Shown here: positions 1 to 8,969 of the stretch, piece by piece
Position numbering within the stretch: position 1 is the first letter of the stretch
Layout of the letters: each line of letters starts with the position of its first letter
Assembly: GCF_000279145.1 (NCBI RefSeq)
Contig: NC_018178.1
Location: 2,338,001-2,402,000 of the forward strand
Reading direction: 5' to 3'
DNA length: 64,000 nucleotides
Source: Melioribacter roseus P3M-2
Lineage (GTDB): Bacteria > Bacteroidota > Ignavibacteria > Ignavibacteriales > Melioribacteraceae
Program-made: the position numbers and the translations under genes
Notes under the pieces: model-generated
Told to the model about the DNA's origin: nothing
What the model saw: only the letters and a program-made list of their open reading frames with translations
Database searches by the model: none

Positions 1-1755
1 TTCGATTGCTGCGTTGAGCGCAAGCAAATTGGTTTGGTCGGCAATTTCATCAATAACGCTGGTAATCTCTCCGATCTGATCGGTTTTGTTTGCAAGCGAG
101 GCGATTATATTGGCTGCGCTCTCAGAGGATTCGACGATTTTGTCCATACCTTTTTTTGTGTCCGCCGTTTTATTTGTTCCTAATTCCGCAGCGGAGCTCG
201 ATTGTTTAGACATCTCTGCGACTTCGGAGATGCTATTCGACATGTCGATAATCGATTTTGTCATCTTTTCTATCGAATATGTAATTTCGCTTACCTGTTG
301 ATTTTGTTCCTGCGCGCCTGCCGCCATCTCTTCGGTTGACGAAGAAATTTGTATTGCGGCGCTGGCGGTGGCGTTAACCACTTCGCGTACTTTTATCAGA
401 ATTTCTTTTAATTCGTCTATCATGCGATTGATGTCATGGCTGAGGTCGTAGAGCACGCTGTTTCGATCGATATCGAGTTTGCGGTTAAGTTTACCGTCGG
501 CAATTTCGCGTATTACTTCGGCTATCGGGGCAATTTGTTCTTTTAAGTATGCTTCGTTTTTCTCTTCGATTTCCCGCATGTCGGTAAAGAATACAAAGGC
601 TCCGTCCATCTCGCCTTTAGAATTTTTGATCGGTCCGGATTGAGCAAGTATCGGAATGTCTTCGCCTTTATTGTTTTTTATAAATGATTTGTCTCCTTTG
701 AGGAAAATGCCTCCTACCGCGCGGCGGCTGATCGAATCGGCTCCGAATACCTCTTTTACTTTCATCTTGTTTACTATTTCCTCGGGTTTTTTTGTAGAAC
801 CGATTATATCGAGAGCGGCTTGATTTATATATGTTATTGTCAGTTCTGTGTTGATCGTAAAAAACGCGCTGGCGACTCCGTTCTGGAAACTTCTGGAATG
901 CGCTATCTCGTCTTTAATTTTTTTGATCATTTCCTCGAAAGAACGGCTCAAATTGCCTACTTCGTCTTTCCGGTCGGTATTCTCGAATTCAACGTTAAAA
1001 TTTCCTTCCAGTATTTCGGAAGCTTTGTTTGCCAGGTTATTAATCGGTTTGACTATCAGTTTTGTAATTACGGGAATGAAGGAGAACATTACAATTACGG
1101 TTATAATAATTATTAATATCGTTAACGATTTTGCCTCTTCTATTTGAGCTAAATATGTGTTGTTGAAATTTTCCGCTTCCTTATCGTAAAGTTCGACGAG
1201 TTTTTTCAGATGCATTTTAGCCGTGTCGAATTTTTTGAGCGCTTCTGCCGAAAGTAAATTATTTTGTACAACCAGCTCTTCGATTAAAGCCTGATTCTCC
1301 TCGTTATCTTCGGCTAACAACCGGTCGATTTTCTTCTGGTTATCGATTACCTGCTGATGAGTCGATTTCCATTTTTGCCAGTCCTCTTTGAAGCGAGCCC
1401 ATATTTTTTCCTCTTCTTCCTGTTTGGGTAAAGTATCGTAGATATTCCAGGCGTTATCGGCTCTTTCGAACGCGGCATTTATTGAATTATAAATTGACTG
1501 GCGAACCGCAGGGTCTTTCAAATCCCTGTTCAAAACTCCACGTTCGGCGCTCAGTACGGAAGTCTCTGCTTGATAGAGTGTGATTAGCGACTGGATGGAA
1601 GGGAGAATGTTTTTCCCCAGATGATTTACTACCGCTTCTTCTTCGTTCAGATTTTGATATGCAAGGAATGCATTGACGCCTGTCATTATTACTATCGCAG
1701 TAAAAAGAATGATGATTTTTGTGAGTATTTTAAGATCGTAAAATTTTTTGAGCAT
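1..1755 (-). CDS. Methyl-accepting chemotaxis protein with PAS domain (3' end outside window)
   Basis: A reading frame opens at the ATG complementary to 1753-1755 and stays open to base 1, giving 585 residues before the edge. A GGGGGAG ribosome-binding site lies just upstream. The protein starts MLKKFYDLKI, has a first membrane helix near residues 10-30, a helical periplasmic sensor region of about 170 residues, a second membrane helix (ILIIITVIVMFSF) near 210-230, a HAMP domain, a PAS domain near 290-400, and then the start of the MCP signalling coiled coil. The last visible residues, DQTNLLALNAAIE, are the conserved approach to the CheA/CheW-binding hairpin tip. In the family the protein relays ligand or redox signals to CheA. 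It is divergent from the stressosome genes, with about 219 bases between the two starts. The ligand cannot be read from the sequence. Confidence 0.93.
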   Translation of the reverse strand, partial: MLKKFYDLKILTKIIILFTAIVIMTGVNAFLAYQNLNEEEAVVNHLGKNILPSIQSLITLYQAETSVLSAERGVLNRDLKDPAVRQSIYNSINAAFERADNAWNIYDTLPKQEEEEKIWARFKEDWQKWKSTHQQVIDNQKKIDRLLAEDNEENQALIEELVVQNNLLSAEALKKFDTAKMHLKKLVELYDKEAENFNNTYLAQIEEAKSLTILIIIITVIVMFSFIPVITKLIVKPINNLANKASEILEGNFNVEFENTDRKDEVGNLSRSFEEMIKKIKDEIAHSRSFQNGVASAFFTINTELTITYINQAALDIIGSTKKPEEIVNKMKVKEVFGADSISRRAVGGIFLKGDKSFIKNNKGEDIPILAQSGPIKNSKGEMDGAFVFFTDMREIEEKNEAYLKEQIAPIAEVIREIADGKLNRKLDIDRNSVLYDLSHDINRMIDELKEILIKVREVVNATASAAIQISSSTEEMAAGAQEQNQQVSEITYSIEKMTKSIIDMSNSISEVAEMSKQSSSAAELGTNKTADTKKGMDKIVESSESAANIIASLANKTDQIGEITSVIDEIADQTNLLALNAAIE

Positions 1756-1974
1756 GGCTCCCCCTTACATTTTGTAAATGTAAATTATGGTTAATCCCAA
1801 TATTATTATCGGGTTATTTTCTGATTATTTAAGTTTATTTTTTATTTTTTTTGAGGAAGGTTGTTAAATTATCCCATTTGCAGTCGATAATAATCAAGAT
1901 ATATGATGAGTAAAAAAAATGTGTTTTTTTAAAAGAATATTAATTAGTTTAGAATAAAACTTTATGAGGTGTCC

Positions 1975-2850
1975 ATGACTTCAAACAAAAATACAAGCGC
2001 TTTTATCAATAACGTACTTACGACCGATATCGAAAAAATAACAGATATTGCCGAGAAACATTTCAAGAATATTCCTAACGAGAGAACTTTCGACTTTTTG
2101 TCCGAAGACGAATTTCGAGATCAGGTACTGAAATTTCTAAGGATTATAGCTAAATACAGTCCCGAAATTGAAAAACGCCAGTTTTATATCGAGCTTTCTG
2201 CGGATGTTGTCGATTTTTTGAAACAGTTTAACTCAGAACGCTCAAGACAAGGCTTCAATGCGAACGAAACTGTCTATTTTATACTGTCCTTGAAAGATAT
2301 TATTACCGATTATTTATTCGAACAAAAAGATATTGACAGGGATAAACTTGCCAGCGCGGTCAAAATTGTTTCCGCCCTGGTTAATAAACTGGCGGCTGAA
2401 GCTTACGAACTCTATACTAAGTCCCGTGAAGATGTAATCAATAAACAAGCTCGCCAGATTCTCGACATGGCTACTCCGATCATACAAATTTGGGAATCAA
2501 TTGTTGCGGTTCCTCTAATCGGCACGCTCGACAGCGCGAGGACTCAAATTGTAATGGAAAAACTTTTGGAAAAGATTGTTGCGACGAAATCGAAAGTCGC
2601 CATAATTGACATTACGGGCGTGCCTACTGTCGACACAAGAGTTGCCCAGCATATTATGAAAACTGTTCAGGCAATTAAATTATTGGGTGCCGATTGCGTT
2701 ATCACTGGTATTAGCGCTGCAATTGCTCAAACCATGGTGCAAATGGGAGTGGAATTCGGCGGCATTCATACAAGAGCTTTGATGTCGGACGGTATAAGAT
2801 ACGCGCTCAATCTTATTCGTAAATCATCTGACAATAAAGTCGAGATGTAA
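1975..2850 (+). CDS. rsbR: RsbR-type stressosome scaffold/sensor (N-terminal sensor domain plus STAS)
   Basis: The roughly 291-residue protein has an alpha-helical N-terminal half (about 1-165) resembling the RsbRD_N sensor domain and a C-terminal STAS domain (about 175-285). The STAS core IIDITGVPTVDTRVAQHIM closely matches B. subtilis RsbRA. The position of the phosphorylatable Thr205 is kept (T221 in VDT), while the Thr171 position appears as Ser (S187 in LDSART). RsbR proteins build the stressosome with RsbS and hold RsbT until stress. I prefer ATG 1975 over GTG 1969 because a GAGG at 1966-1969 sits at normal spacing from it. This is the first gene of a tight rsbR-rsbS-rsbT-phosphatase run (gaps of 2-5 bases). 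The stimulus is unknown; the N-terminus is not visibly heme- or flavin-binding. Confidence 0.93.
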   Translation: MTSNKNTSAFINNVLTTDIEKITDIAEKHFKNIPNERTFDFLSEDEFRDQVLKFLRIIAKYSPEIEKRQFYIELSADVVDFLKQFNSERSRQGFNANETVYFILSLKDIITDYLFEQKDIDRDKLASAVKIVSALVNKLAAEAYELYTKSREDVINKQARQILDMATPIIQIWESIVAVPLIGTLDSARTQIVMEKLLEKIVATKSKVAIIDITGVPTVDTRVAQHIMKTVQAIKLLGADCVITGISAAIAQTMVQMGVEFGGIHTRALMSDGIRYALNLIRKSSDNKVEM

Positions 2851-2855
2851 TAAAA

Positions 2856-3275
2856 ATGGCAAAAATTCCGATATTAAAATTAGGCTCCACTCTGTTGGTC
2901 AGTATTCAAACCGAGTTGCACGACAGACTTGCAAGCGAGCTTCAGGAAGAGATTCTTGCTTCAATTGAAAAGAATAAATCGAAGGCGGTAATAATCGACA
3001 TTACGGCGCTTGAAATTGTCGATTCGTTTATCGGTCGTATGCTGACAAATACGGCGGAAATGGCTGCGTTGATGGATGCGGAAGTTATTCTGGTAGGAAT
3101 TTCGCCCGCCGTAGCCATTACTCTGGTTGAATTGGGAATGGAACTGAAAGGAGTAAAAACCGCTCTCGATCTGGAAAGCGCTCTCGAAATAATTAACGAC
3201 AATCTATCTGAAGAAAATGACGCTGATTTTTTCTCGTCCGATCCGAAGAGCGACGATGAGCGGGATGAAAACTGA
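2856..3275 (+). CDS. rsbS: RsbS-type STAS protein of the stressosome core
   Basis: This 139-residue single STAS-domain protein carries IIDITALEIVDSFIGRML, the RsbS signature. The serine in DSF (S57) corresponds to Ser59 of B. subtilis RsbS, the residue RsbT phosphorylates to release itself from the complex. The C-terminal 20 residues are very acidic (SEENDADFFSSDPKSDDERD) and extend past the usual STAS fold. The gene starts five bases after the rsbR stop and is followed two bases later by rsbT, so co-translation is likely. It acts in the cytosol as the core of the stressosome with the upstream RsbR. Confidence 0.93.
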   Translation: MAKIPILKLGSTLLVSIQTELHDRLASELQEEILASIEKNKSKAVIIDITALEIVDSFIGRMLTNTAEMAALMDAEVILVGISPAVAITLVELGMELKGVKTALDLESALEIINDNLSEENDADFFSSDPKSDDERDEN

Positions 3276-3277
3276 GA

Positions 3278-3670
3278 ATGCAAAAAATAGAAATTACCGA
3301 CCAGGACTCGCTTCTTAAAGTAAGGCAGATTGTTCATTCGCTTGCCAGGGAAATCGGTTTCGGGCTGGTTGACCAAACGCGAATTACAACCGTTGCCAGC
3401 GAACTTACGAGAAATATTCTGCTTTATGCCAAAAAAGGTCATGTTGAAATTTATAATATTAACGGTAGCCGTATCGGCCTCAAGATGATTTTTATTGACG
3501 AAGGCCCCGGTATCGATAATATAGAGCTGGCTATGAAAGACGGTTACACTACGAGCGGCGGAATGGGAAAAGGTCTGCCGGGTTCAAAACGCCTTATGGA
3601 TGAGTTTTATATTGAATCGGCTCCCGGAAAGGGCGCCAAAGTAACAGTTATAAAATGGTTGAAAGGATAA
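3278..3670 (+). CDS. rsbT: RsbT-type serine/threonine switch kinase
   Basis: The 130-residue GHKL ATPase has the N-box ELTRNILLYAKKG, the G1 box DEGPGID and the RsbT-specific stretch TTSGGMGKGLPGSKRLMDEF. These align closely with B. subtilis RsbT, which phosphorylates RsbR and RsbS and, when released, switches on a downstream partner (the RsbU phosphatase in Bacillus). No rsbU, sigB, rsbV or rsbW lies in this window, so the partner here is uncertain. The neighbouring fused phosphatase and histidine kinases are the candidates. The ATG follows rsbS by two bases. Confidence 0.95.
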   Translation: MQKIEITDQDSLLKVRQIVHSLAREIGFGLVDQTRITTVASELTRNILLYAKKGHVEIYNINGSRIGLKMIFIDEGPGIDNIELAMKDGYTTSGGMGKGLPGSKRLMDEFYIESAPGKGAKVTVIKWLKG

Positions 3671-3673
3671 ATC

Positions 3674-4675
3674 TTGCATACATTCTATGAGTTTATTGTC
3701 GACGGCGAACATCAAATAAGTTTTGCCAGAGAGGAAGCAAAATCGATAGCAAAACAATTTGGCTTTGGAAATCCCAAACTCGAAGAAATCGCCATTATCG
3801 TATCGGAACTTGCTTCAAATATTCTTAAATACGCAGAAACAGGAAAAATTATTGTAGCGCCGTTTGTAAGCGCTAATTTGAAAGCGCTCGATATATACAG
3901 CGTAGACCACGGTTCCGGCATCGAAGATATCAACAAGGTTTTACAGGACGGGTATACCACCAAAACGAGTCTCGGTATCGGACTCGGCGCCGTAAAAAGG
4001 ATGTCCGACGAATTCGATATTTATTCTTTTTTCAAGGACAGTCTTATAAACAAAAATATTACGATTATTTTTTCCAGAAAGTACTTAAAAGATTCTGAAA
4101 AGCATTACAAGTTTGCGTTTCTCTCCAGGGCTTTGAAAGACGGAGATTATAACGGCGACGCGCTCTTTCTTAATATCGAAGGGAAGAAGTTGACAGCCGC
4201 TTTAATTGACGGAATTGGACACGGCGAAATTGCATATACTGCTTCTTATCGGGCAATTAATTATTTAATTAAAAATTACGAAAAAAATCTCGATGATATT
4301 TTACAGGATATAGACAAAGAATTGATTCATACGTTCGGCGCTGTGGCTTCTATAATTAAAATAGATAAGCAAAAACGCAAAATGATACATGCAGGCGTGG
4401 GTAATATAAGCGCCCGTGTATTAAACGCTGTAAGTAAGATTAATCCGATCAGCACAAACGGTTATCTCGGAAGCAATAAAATTAAAATTAAAACGGAAGA
4501 ATACGACTGGTCGCCGAATAATATAATAATTATGACGTCAGACGGAATAAGAGAAAAATGGAATTTGAGTTATTACAATGAGTTAATGGCTAAACACCCG
4601 GCAATAATAGCTCAGTTCATTTTTCAGTTTTTTGCAAAACCGAACGACGACGCTTCGATTTTTGTAATAACATAA
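3674..4675 (+). CDS. RsbT-like kinase fused to RsbX/SpoIIE-type PP2C phosphatase
   Basis: Residues 1-130 or so are a second RsbT-like GHKL ATPase: ELASNILKYAETG, DHGSGIEDI, and DGYTTKTSLGIGLGAVKRMSDEF. Residues about 140-333 are a PP2C-like domain with NGDALFL, LIDGIGHGE, TSDGI and PNDDAS, the expected metal-binding aspartates of the RsbX/RsbU/SpoIIE group. In known systems RsbX dephosphorylates RsbS and RsbR to reset the stressosome. A single chain that carries both an anti-sigma-type kinase fold and a reset phosphatase could set and reset the switch; that is inference. Translation appears to start at TTG 3674, three bases past the rsbT stop, with GAAAGGAT upstream. Equivalent fused proteins are known in some non-Bacillus stressosome clusters. 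Confidence 0.85.
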   Translation: MHTFYEFIVDGEHQISFAREEAKSIAKQFGFGNPKLEEIAIIVSELASNILKYAETGKIIVAPFVSANLKALDIYSVDHGSGIEDINKVLQDGYTTKTSLGIGLGAVKRMSDEFDIYSFFKDSLINKNITIIFSRKYLKDSEKHYKFAFLSRALKDGDYNGDALFLNIEGKKLTAALIDGIGHGEIAYTASYRAINYLIKNYEKNLDDILQDIDKELIHTFGAVASIIKIDKQKRKMIHAGVGNISARVLNAVSKINPISTNGYLGSNKIKIKTEEYDWSPNNIIIMTSDGIREKWNLSYYNELMAKHPAIIAQFIFQFFAKPNDDASIFVIT

Positions 4676-4685
4676 TAATAAATAT

Positions 4686-6278
4686 ATGGTCGCTTTTATG
4701 GAAGATAAAATAAACATACTCTATGCGGAAGACAACCCGTACGATATCGATTTAATGAAAAAATTTCTGACTGGCGCTGGCGGTATAAATGTTACAGTGT
4801 TAAACAGCGGAGCCGACGTTCTTAATGAACTTAATAAAAATAGATACGATCTGCGCTTGCTCGATTATAAACTGCCGGATATTTCAGGATTCGATATTCT
4901 GCTGAAGCTCAGAGCCGAAAATAACAACATCCCCGTAATTTTTCTGACGGGTTTTGGAAACCAGGATTTTATCGTGCAGGTTCTTAAAGCGGGAGCGGAT
5001 GAATTTATTGTCAAACGCGGGAATTATATTGAAAAAGTGTATGAGAGCGTATCGAAAATTCTAAAAGTAGAACCGAGGATAGGCGCTCTTAATAAAAATA
5101 ACAGCAGACCCTTAAAAGTAATTTATATCGAGGACGATCCGAGAGACGCCGACCTGCTTATCAATTATTTCGAAGAACACTCCCGCCATATTTTACTGCT
5201 TCACGTTTATAATGAAATCGACGCCCTGGAAAAAATTTCGGGCGGCGAGGTTTGCGATTTGGTTTTATGCGACCTTAAGTTGCAGGACACAAACGCAATC
5301 GAAGTTATGAAGTTATTCTCGGATAAGGGCGTCGACTTGCCGTTTATTGTTATTACGGGGCAAGGCGACGAAAATTCGGCTATCGAAGCGATAAAGCAGG
5401 GAGCTTTTGATTACCTGACAAAAAGCGACAGAATGTACAGCCTCCTGCCGTATGCAATAGAGAACGCGGTTCATCGTTATCAAAACGTATTGATGACCAG
5501 AAAGTATAACGAAGAACTCGAAATGTTGAACCGCAACCTGGAGAATAGAGTTAAGGAAAAAACAAAAGAACTCGAAGAACTCAACGAAAGAAAAGATAAA
5601 TTCTTCACTCTCCTGGCGCACGACATCAGAAGTCCGTTTAATACTATTCTCGGATTTCTCGATATTCTTATTGCCGATTTCAACGAAATTTCAGACGAAG
5701 AAAAATTGCAATATTTGCTCGACCTTCAAAAAGCTTCAAAAAATTTATACGGTCTTTTGATAAACCTGCTTGAATGGGCTAATGCCAAGAGCGGACTCAT
5801 AGCGTTCAAGCCTGAGAATATTAACGTCCGGGAGTTATTCGATAACGTCGCCGAGCTGTTCGACCTTTCTTTAAGAGAAAAAAATATTTCTTTTAATATC
5901 GCCACTGACGAATCAATGAGCGCTTATGCCGACCCAGATATGGTTTATACGATAATTCGAAACCTTGTTTCCAACGCCATAAAGTACACAGACAAAGGCG
6001 GCATTATAGAATTGGTTTCGAAAAAAGAAGGAGAAAACGTCGTAATTACTGTCTCGGATTCCGGCATAGGAATGAATCAGGAAGAGGTGAATAATCTTTT
6101 CAAAATTGAAAAATTCCATTCCAAAAAAGGCACAGAAGGCGAAACCGGTACGGGATTCGGGCTTTTATTGGTGTATGAATTAATTCGAAAAAACAACGGC
6201 GCGATTGAGTGTATTAGCAGTCCGGGTAAAGGAACTAAATTCATTGTTAAACTTCCCGCGGGTAAGCATGGAAATTAA
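4686..6278 (+). CDS. Hybrid histidine kinase: REC-REC-HisKA-HATPase
   Basis: About 530 residues. Two N-terminal receiver domains (about 9-130 and 148-270) carry their phosphoacceptors (D60 in LLDYKLPD, D196 in LCDLKLQD). A coiled coil (about 275-305) leads to a HisKA domain with H312 in LAHDIRSPFN and an HATPase_c domain with NLVSNAIKYTDKG, DSGIGM and a GTGFGL box. No membrane segment is present, so it is cytosolic and probably takes its input by phosphotransfer to the receivers or by binding to its neighbours. ATG 4701 gives MEDKINILYAEDN, which lines up with the starts of the two double-receiver paralogues downstream and may be the true start. There is no clear Shine-Dalgarno sequence for either start. 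The gene overlaps the next one by 11 bases. Confidence 0.92.
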   Translation: MVAFMEDKINILYAEDNPYDIDLMKKFLTGAGGINVTVLNSGADVLNELNKNRYDLRLLDYKLPDISGFDILLKLRAENNNIPVIFLTGFGNQDFIVQVLKAGADEFIVKRGNYIEKVYESVSKILKVEPRIGALNKNNSRPLKVIYIEDDPRDADLLINYFEEHSRHILLLHVYNEIDALEKISGGEVCDLVLCDLKLQDTNAIEVMKLFSDKGVDLPFIVITGQGDENSAIEAIKQGAFDYLTKSDRMYSLLPYAIENAVHRYQNVLMTRKYNEELEMLNRNLENRVKEKTKELEELNERKDKFFTLLAHDIRSPFNTILGFLDILIADFNEISDEEKLQYLLDLQKASKNLYGLLINLLEWANAKSGLIAFKPENINVRELFDNVAELFDLSLREKNISFNIATDESMSAYADPDMVYTIIRNLVSNAIKYTDKGGIIELVSKKEGENVVITVSDSGIGMNQEEVNNLFKIEKFHSKKGTEGETGTGFGLLLVYELIRKNNGAIECISSPGKGTKFIVKLPAGKHGN

Positions 6279-7581
6279 AGAGGAAAAAATAATTACTCTG
6301 TTGGTCGACAACGAAGAAGACCTGGTGGAAATAAGAGACGCAACGCGTAAAATTTGCGAAGCAATTGGGATTAAACAGACCGACCAGGTTAAAGTAATTA
6401 CCGCCGTTTCCGAAATTACGCGCAATATCTACGAATACGCCGATAAAGGATTTATCACGTTTTCCTTGTTTACAGACGGCTTGCAAAAATCTCTCAAGAT
6501 AGTCGCTAAAGACGAGGGACCCGGCATTGAAAACGTCGACCGGATATTAAACGGAAAATTCAAGTCGAAGACCGGAATGGGAATCGGTCTGAAAGGCTCC
6601 AAATCGCTCATGGATAGTTTTGTAATCGATTCCGAGCCGGGAGCTGGCGCTACGATTACTATGTCGAAAATCATTGAAGGGGGATTCGAGTTAAACAGAG
6701 AACAACTCGAAAATCTGAAAGAAGCCCTACTCGATACTTCCGAAAGCGAGAAAGTGACTATCGTAGCCGAACTCGAAGCGCAAAATCAGGAACTAGTAAA
6801 TATTCTCGAAGAACTCAATAAAAGTTATAAAGAACTTGAAGAAAAAAAGAATCTGCTCGACAAGTTGAACAAAGAGCTCAATAATGCTCTCGAATTGGTA
6901 AACAAAAAAAATGTGGAACTGAAAGCGTTCAATTACACTATTTCGCACGACCTGAAAGCTCCTCTGAGAGGCATTTCGGGGTATGCACGCGAAATTACAA
7001 GAAAACACGCAGAACCATTGAGCGAACGGGGCAAATTCTGCGTTGAACAAATAATTCAAGCTTCCAAACAAATGGAAGATTTGATTGAAGACCTGCTCAG
7101 CTATTCGCGGGTTGAAACCGAAACTATAAATAAAGCGCCTGTGGATATTAAAAAACTGATAGAAACCATATTAAATCAACGCAGACCTATCATCGAGGAA
7201 AAATTCGTTAAGTTAAATTTTGTTTGCCCGGAGATTGAATACGAGTGCTGGGAAAGCGGTATGGTTCATGTATTCTCGAATTTAATCGATAATGCAATCA
7301 AATTTTCCGCGAAGTCTAATCCGCCGGAAATCGACATAAGAGTTTATACCGAAAAAAACAACTTGATTTTCAGTATCAAAGACAACGGCGTGGGATTCGA
7401 TATGAAATATCACGACCGTATGTTCGAACTTTTCCAAAGACTAGTGCGATACGACGAATTCGAAGGCACGGGAGCCGGACTGGCAATAGTAAAAAAAATT
7501 GTAGAAAAACACGACGGCAGAGTTTGGGCTGAATCCGAACCGGGAAAAGGAGCCCGGTTCTATGTGTCTCTCCCGCTCTGA
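6268..7581 (+). CDS. RsbT-like ATPase fused to a phytochrome-type histidine kinase
   Basis: From ATG 6268 (437 residues) the protein opens with an RsbT-like GHKL domain (about 1-135): SEITRNIYEYADKG, DEGPGIENV, and KTGMGIGLKGSKSLMDSF. A long coiled coil follows (about 150-220, QNQELVNILEELNKSYKELEE). Then come a HisKA domain with H227 in ISHDLKAPLRGISGYA, typical of phytochrome and related kinases, and a second HATPase (NLIDNAIKF, DNGVGFD, GTGAGLAIV). So two different ATPase modules sit in one chain and no classical sensor is present. I infer that stressosome release of an RsbT-type module is converted into histidine phosphorylation. A longer in-frame start at 6205 exists, but it would run far into the previous gene. 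The next gene encodes a matching single-domain receiver. Confidence 0.88.
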   Translation: MEIKEEKIITLLVDNEEDLVEIRDATRKICEAIGIKQTDQVKVITAVSEITRNIYEYADKGFITFSLFTDGLQKSLKIVAKDEGPGIENVDRILNGKFKSKTGMGIGLKGSKSLMDSFVIDSEPGAGATITMSKIIEGGFELNREQLENLKEALLDTSESEKVTIVAELEAQNQELVNILEELNKSYKELEEKKNLLDKLNKELNNALELVNKKNVELKAFNYTISHDLKAPLRGISGYAREITRKHAEPLSERGKFCVEQIIQASKQMEDLIEDLLSYSRVETETINKAPVDIKKLIETILNQRRPIIEEKFVKLNFVCPEIEYECWESGMVHVFSNLIDNAIKFSAKSNPPEIDIRVYTEKNNLIFSIKDNGVGFDMKYHDRMFELFQRLVRYDEFEGTGAGLAIVKKIVEKHDGRVWAESEPGKGARFYVSLPL

Positions 7582-7590
7582 GGAATAATT

Positions 7591-8031
7591 ATGAAAACAA
7601 CGCTGCTTAAGCCCATTATGTTAATAGAAGATAATCCGATGGATATTGATATTTCTATTCAAGCTTTTGAAGAGGCGGGTATCAACAATCCGGTGCTCGT
7701 TTGCAGGGACGGCGAGGAAGCGTTGCAGACTATTAATAAACTGAGGGATAAAGAGAGTATTTCCTTTCCGGCGCTCGTTATTCTCGACCTTCATCTTACC
7801 AAAATCGACGGCGTCGAATTGTTGAAAATAATTAGACGAGACGAAGTCTGGGAAAACATTCCCGTGATTATTTGTTCGACATCCGGCAATAAATCCGATA
7901 TTGAAAACGCATACAAAGCCGGCGCGAACGCATATTTGATGAAACCTGCGGATTTTGACGAGTTCGTGGAATCCGCCGCTTTACTCAGACAATTCTGGCT
8001 GACCAAAAATAAATCTCCGTATAATATATAG
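7591..8031 (+). CDS. Single-domain response regulator, Rcp1 (phytochrome-partner) type
   Basis: The 146-residue receiver has no output domain. It shows the acidic pair MLIEDNPMD, the phosphoacceptor D66 in VILDLHLTKIDG, the conserved Ser/Thr in ICSTSG and the lysine in LMKPADF. The loop KIIRRDEVWENIPVIICS and the GDEAL-like start are typical of the Rcp1/CheY-like partners of phytochrome-type kinases. It follows the RsbT-histidine kinase fusion by nine bases, so it is the natural phosphate acceptor of that protein. Its output is unknown; it may dock onto another protein or onto one of the hybrid kinases downstream. Confidence 0.92.
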   Translation: MKTTLLKPIMLIEDNPMDIDISIQAFEEAGINNPVLVCRDGEEALQTINKLRDKESISFPALVILDLHLTKIDGVELLKIIRRDEVWENIPVIICSTSGNKSDIENAYKAGANAYLMKPADFDEFVESAALLRQFWLTKNKSPYNI

Positions 8032-8039
8032 AGGGTGAA

Positions 8040-8891
8040 ATGGATAAAAAATATCGACTGCTCTATGTGGAAGATAATTTACAGGATATCGACCTTACCC
8101 GGAATTTCTTTGAAGAGCGTAAAGAAGAGTTCGAACTCAAAATTGCCACAAGCGGCGAGCAATTTATTCAATTGCTCGGTTCCGAATCCTTCGACCTGGT
8201 TCTGCTGGATAACAAATTACCCGATTTCGACGGCATAACTATATTGAAAGAATTAGCCAGGCTTTCGATTAAAATCCCGATTATTTTGCTTACCGGCAGT
8301 GGCAACGACGAACTCGTTGCCGAGGCTCTCAGAATCGGAGCCTCTGCCTATATTCAAAAAACAGGGGATTATTTGGAAAATTTGCCCGACCTTATCAAAA
8401 AAACCGTCTCGGAATTCGAATCGGAAGCGGAAGCAAAAAAAATCTTTTTCATAAAATACCCGCTTAATATTTTAATTATCGAAAACGACAATCGGCAAAT
8501 CGATCTTATAACCGACTACTACAAAAACTACAAAAAGAAATATATTGTCCATATCGCTAAAAGCTGCTTGAGCGCATTGAAAATTCTCGAAGTCAAAAAG
8601 AATACCGATCTGGTTTTGTTTAACCTGAACGTCGCGGATATGAAAGCAGCGCAGTTTATAGAAAAAATAAAGAACGACGGATTTGACTTACCCGTGATTG
8701 TCTACGCCGAAAAAGGCAGCGAAGACGAGGCGCTTTCCGCATTAAACGGCGGCGCCGTCGATTATATTCTGAAACGTGAAAATTTTCTGATGGAAATCAG
8801 ATATGCAGCGGAACTCGGCTATCTGAAGCATAAAGTAATGAAAATTCAGGAATCTCCTCAGGGCGGGAAAGAAAAGGAAGAAGATACTTAG
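8040..8891 (+). CDS. Double-receiver protein, second receiver degenerate
   Basis: The 283 residues hold two receiver domains and a short charged tail. The first (about 4-125) has VEDNLQDID, D57 in LLDNKLPDFDG, a TGSG loop and the K in QKTGD. The second (about 140-265) keeps the fold (ILIIENDNRQID at its start, ILKRENF at its end), but the expected phosphoacceptor is N195 in LVLFNLNVADM, so it should not be phosphorylatable. Pseudo-receivers of this kind usually serve as protein-protein docking domains. The gene starts eight bases after the Rcp1-like regulator. The ATG at 8040 follows GAGGGTG, a reasonable ribosome-binding site. Confidence 0.88.
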   Translation: MDKKYRLLYVEDNLQDIDLTRNFFEERKEEFELKIATSGEQFIQLLGSESFDLVLLDNKLPDFDGITILKELARLSIKIPIILLTGSGNDELVAEALRIGASAYIQKTGDYLENLPDLIKKTVSEFESEAEAKKIFFIKYPLNILIIENDNRQIDLITDYYKNYKKKYIVHIAKSCLSALKILEVKKNTDLVLFNLNVADMKAAQFIEKIKNDGFDLPVIVYAEKGSEDEALSALNGGAVDYILKRENFLMEIRYAAELGYLKHKVMKIQESPQGGKEKEEDT

Positions 8892-8969
8892 CCGCTTTCT
8901 TTATAAATAAATATTAGTTATTTTATCCTCGAGAAGTTTAAGTCGGTTGAAGGGCATTATAGTATTAGT

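Noticed and set aside
6205-6267. Upstream start for the RsbT-histidine kinase fusion
   Set aside because: It would overlap the previous gene by 74 bases and adds a segment without similarity to RsbT; ATG 6268 gives the standard beginning.
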